Shown in pieces: positions 39,085 to 39,793 of a DNA stretch of 39,793 nt. Under the pieces are notes generated by a model. That model was not told the DNA's origin. It was given only the letters and a program-made list of their open reading frames with translations, and searched no databases. This DNA comes from a virus. Every line of letters begins with the position of its first letter. The first letter of the stretch is position 1. The stretch covers positions 1 to 39,793 of IMG/VR virus record IMGVR_UViG_3300046665_000767; one strand, given 5' to 3'. The position numbers were made by a program, and so were the translations under genes.

Positions 39085-39106
39085 CCCGCCTCGTGCGGGT
39101 TTTTTT
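39085..39106 (+). terminator. Terminator before the cell-wall hydrolase
   Basis: CCCGC / GCGGG stem with a CTCGT loop and seven T, followed by CGCCTGGAGAAAAG, the same terminator-plus-ribosome-site arrangement found before J (29038-29075). Confidence 0.87.
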
Positions 39107-39123
39107 CGCCTGGAGAAAAGTGA

Positions 39124-39549
39124 ATGACCGTAACTGATAAAGACCGTGACGTGCTGGCGCGTACCCTTTGGGGCGAAGCGCGAGGCGAGGGGCTTGCCGG
39201 AATAGTGGCCGTGGCCTGGACGATCCGCAACCGCGTGGACGACGGCAAGGCCAAATCGTGGTGGGGCGAAGGATACGTGGGGGTTTGTCAAAAGCCGTGG
39301 CAGTTCAGCTGCTGGAACGCGAACGATCCGAATTATCCGTTCCTGAGTGGCGCCAAGCCGATCCCGAAGGCTGAGTTCGCCATGTGCCAGTTGGCGGCGC
39401 AGCAGGTCATTAATGGTTTGAAACCCGACCCAACCGGCGGGGCGACTCACTACTATGCGACGACTATGGCGAAAGCGCCCGCCTGGACTGTGGGAGCAAA
39501 ACAGACGCTTAAGCTGGGGCATCACGTTTTCTTCAAGGATGTGCCGTAG
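39124..39549 (+). CDS. Cell-wall hydrolase, SleB-type endolysin
   Basis: 141 aa. DVLARTLWGEARGEGLAG (E18 probable catalytic), IVAVAWTIRNRV, WQFSCWNANDPN and the ATHYYATTMAKAPAW end are the SleB/Hydrolase_2 family, which cleaves peptidoglycan glycan strands. No other muralytic gene of the classical lysozyme type is present, so this is probably the endolysin. It lies 30 kb from holin and spanins. No signal peptide, so it should need the holin for release. GGAGAAAAG site upstream. Confidence 0.87.
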   Translation: MTVTDKDRDVLARTLWGEARGEGLAGIVAVAWTIRNRVDDGKAKSWWGEGYVGVCQKPWQFSCWNANDPNYPFLSGAKPIPKAEFAMCQLAAQQVINGLKPDPTGGATHYYATTMAKAPAWTVGAKQTLKLGHHVFFKDVP

Positions 39550-39559
39550 CCTTCGCTGG

Positions 39560-39793
39560 TCATTCGAATCGGGCTTTGCTGGCATTCTGGTTTACCGGAC
39601 CTGCTGGGCTGATGCTGTCCAGTTCTATCCATGGATTGAGGCTTGCTAAGGCGGTGGCACAGCCGTGGCAGTGTTGGAACGGGGAGCTCCTGTCACTCTC
39701 TGACTGCGACGCATGGCAAGCTCGACAACTGACCACCGTCTTAGATATCCGCCAGGTAAAGTGCCAGCGAATCAGGCGGTCTTGTGCATTCAT
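39560..39793 (-). CDS. Small cysteine-rich protein at the window edge
   Basis: 77 aa, with its start codon exactly at the window end. CRACHASQ (residues 23-30) and CHGCATALASLNPW (42-55) form two CxxC pairs suited to one zinc ion. It resembles small zinc-binding proteins at prophage ends in Pseudomonas, but I cannot name a family. No ribosome-binding site can be checked because the upstream DNA is missing. Confidence 0.5.
   Translation of the reverse strand: MNAQDRLIRWHFTWRISKTVVSCRACHASQSESDRSSPFQHCHGCATALASLNPWIELDSISPAGPVNQNASKARFE

Overview
The window is almost entirely one lambda-like, long-tailed (siphovirus-type) temperate phage genome, read mostly left to right. Gene order, high GC, dense ATGA-type start/stop overlaps and the small-gene repertoire (NinB/NinG, DUF2280 small terminase, DUF4055 portal, a very long gpJ) point to a prophage of a Pseudomonas species, more likely from the fluorescens/syringae/putida groups than P. 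aeruginosa; the host is an inference from family resemblance. No integrase, excisionase or att repeat is visible. The window begins exactly at a stop codon and ends exactly at a start codon, so the integration end probably lies outside it.

Layout. 1-2101 (minus strand): a PIN-domain nuclease, a 243-aa partner of unknown family and a CI-like LexA/S24 repressor, ordered cI > partner > PIN as in lambda cI-rexA-rexB. 2102-2215: a divergent control region with three copies of an AGCAnTGCT operator. 2216-7546: cro, two small regulators or hypothetical genes, replication O and P homologues (with origin-like iterons and an AT-rich stretch inside O), a tightly overlapping chain of small early genes, ninB, ninG and a gene in the position of the late antiterminator Q. 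7547-8128: putative late promoter and terminators, with a minus-strand Cys-rich gene. 8129-9031: holin, Rz and Rz1. 9121-10999: accessory genes including an HslV/proteasome-like protein and an HExxH metalloprotease. 11014-20482: terminase, portal, head morphogenesis, scaffold, capsid and head-tail joining genes. 21045-38369: tail tube, frameshifted tail chaperone, tape measure, M/L/K/I-type tip genes, a 2689-aa gpJ and small distal tail genes. 38451-39549: an XRE regulator (minus strand) and a SleB-type cell-wall hydrolase, probably the endolysin, lying 30 kb from the holin and spanins.

Cargo. The late operon is interrupted by small accessory units, several on the opposite strand, each lying just before a strong intrinsic terminator and the next structural gene. 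They include a membrane-anchored gene at 15848 with its own promoter and a ribosome-binding site hidden in a hairpin, a minus-strand unknown at 20487, and a T4 Imm-like superinfection-immunity protein followed by a lipoprotein (27577-28361).

The best leads for something new are the cI-linked PIN nuclease with its unclassified partner (a possible phage-exclusion module in the Rex position), the T4-lysozyme-like hairpin switch ahead of the 15848 gene, the Imm/zinc-ribbon plus lipoprotein pair, and the repeat-built gpJ. The tail-chaperone frameshift site is very well supported (GGGAAAC, 7-nt spacer, 8-bp stem). All functional calls come from reading the sequence; no database search was run.
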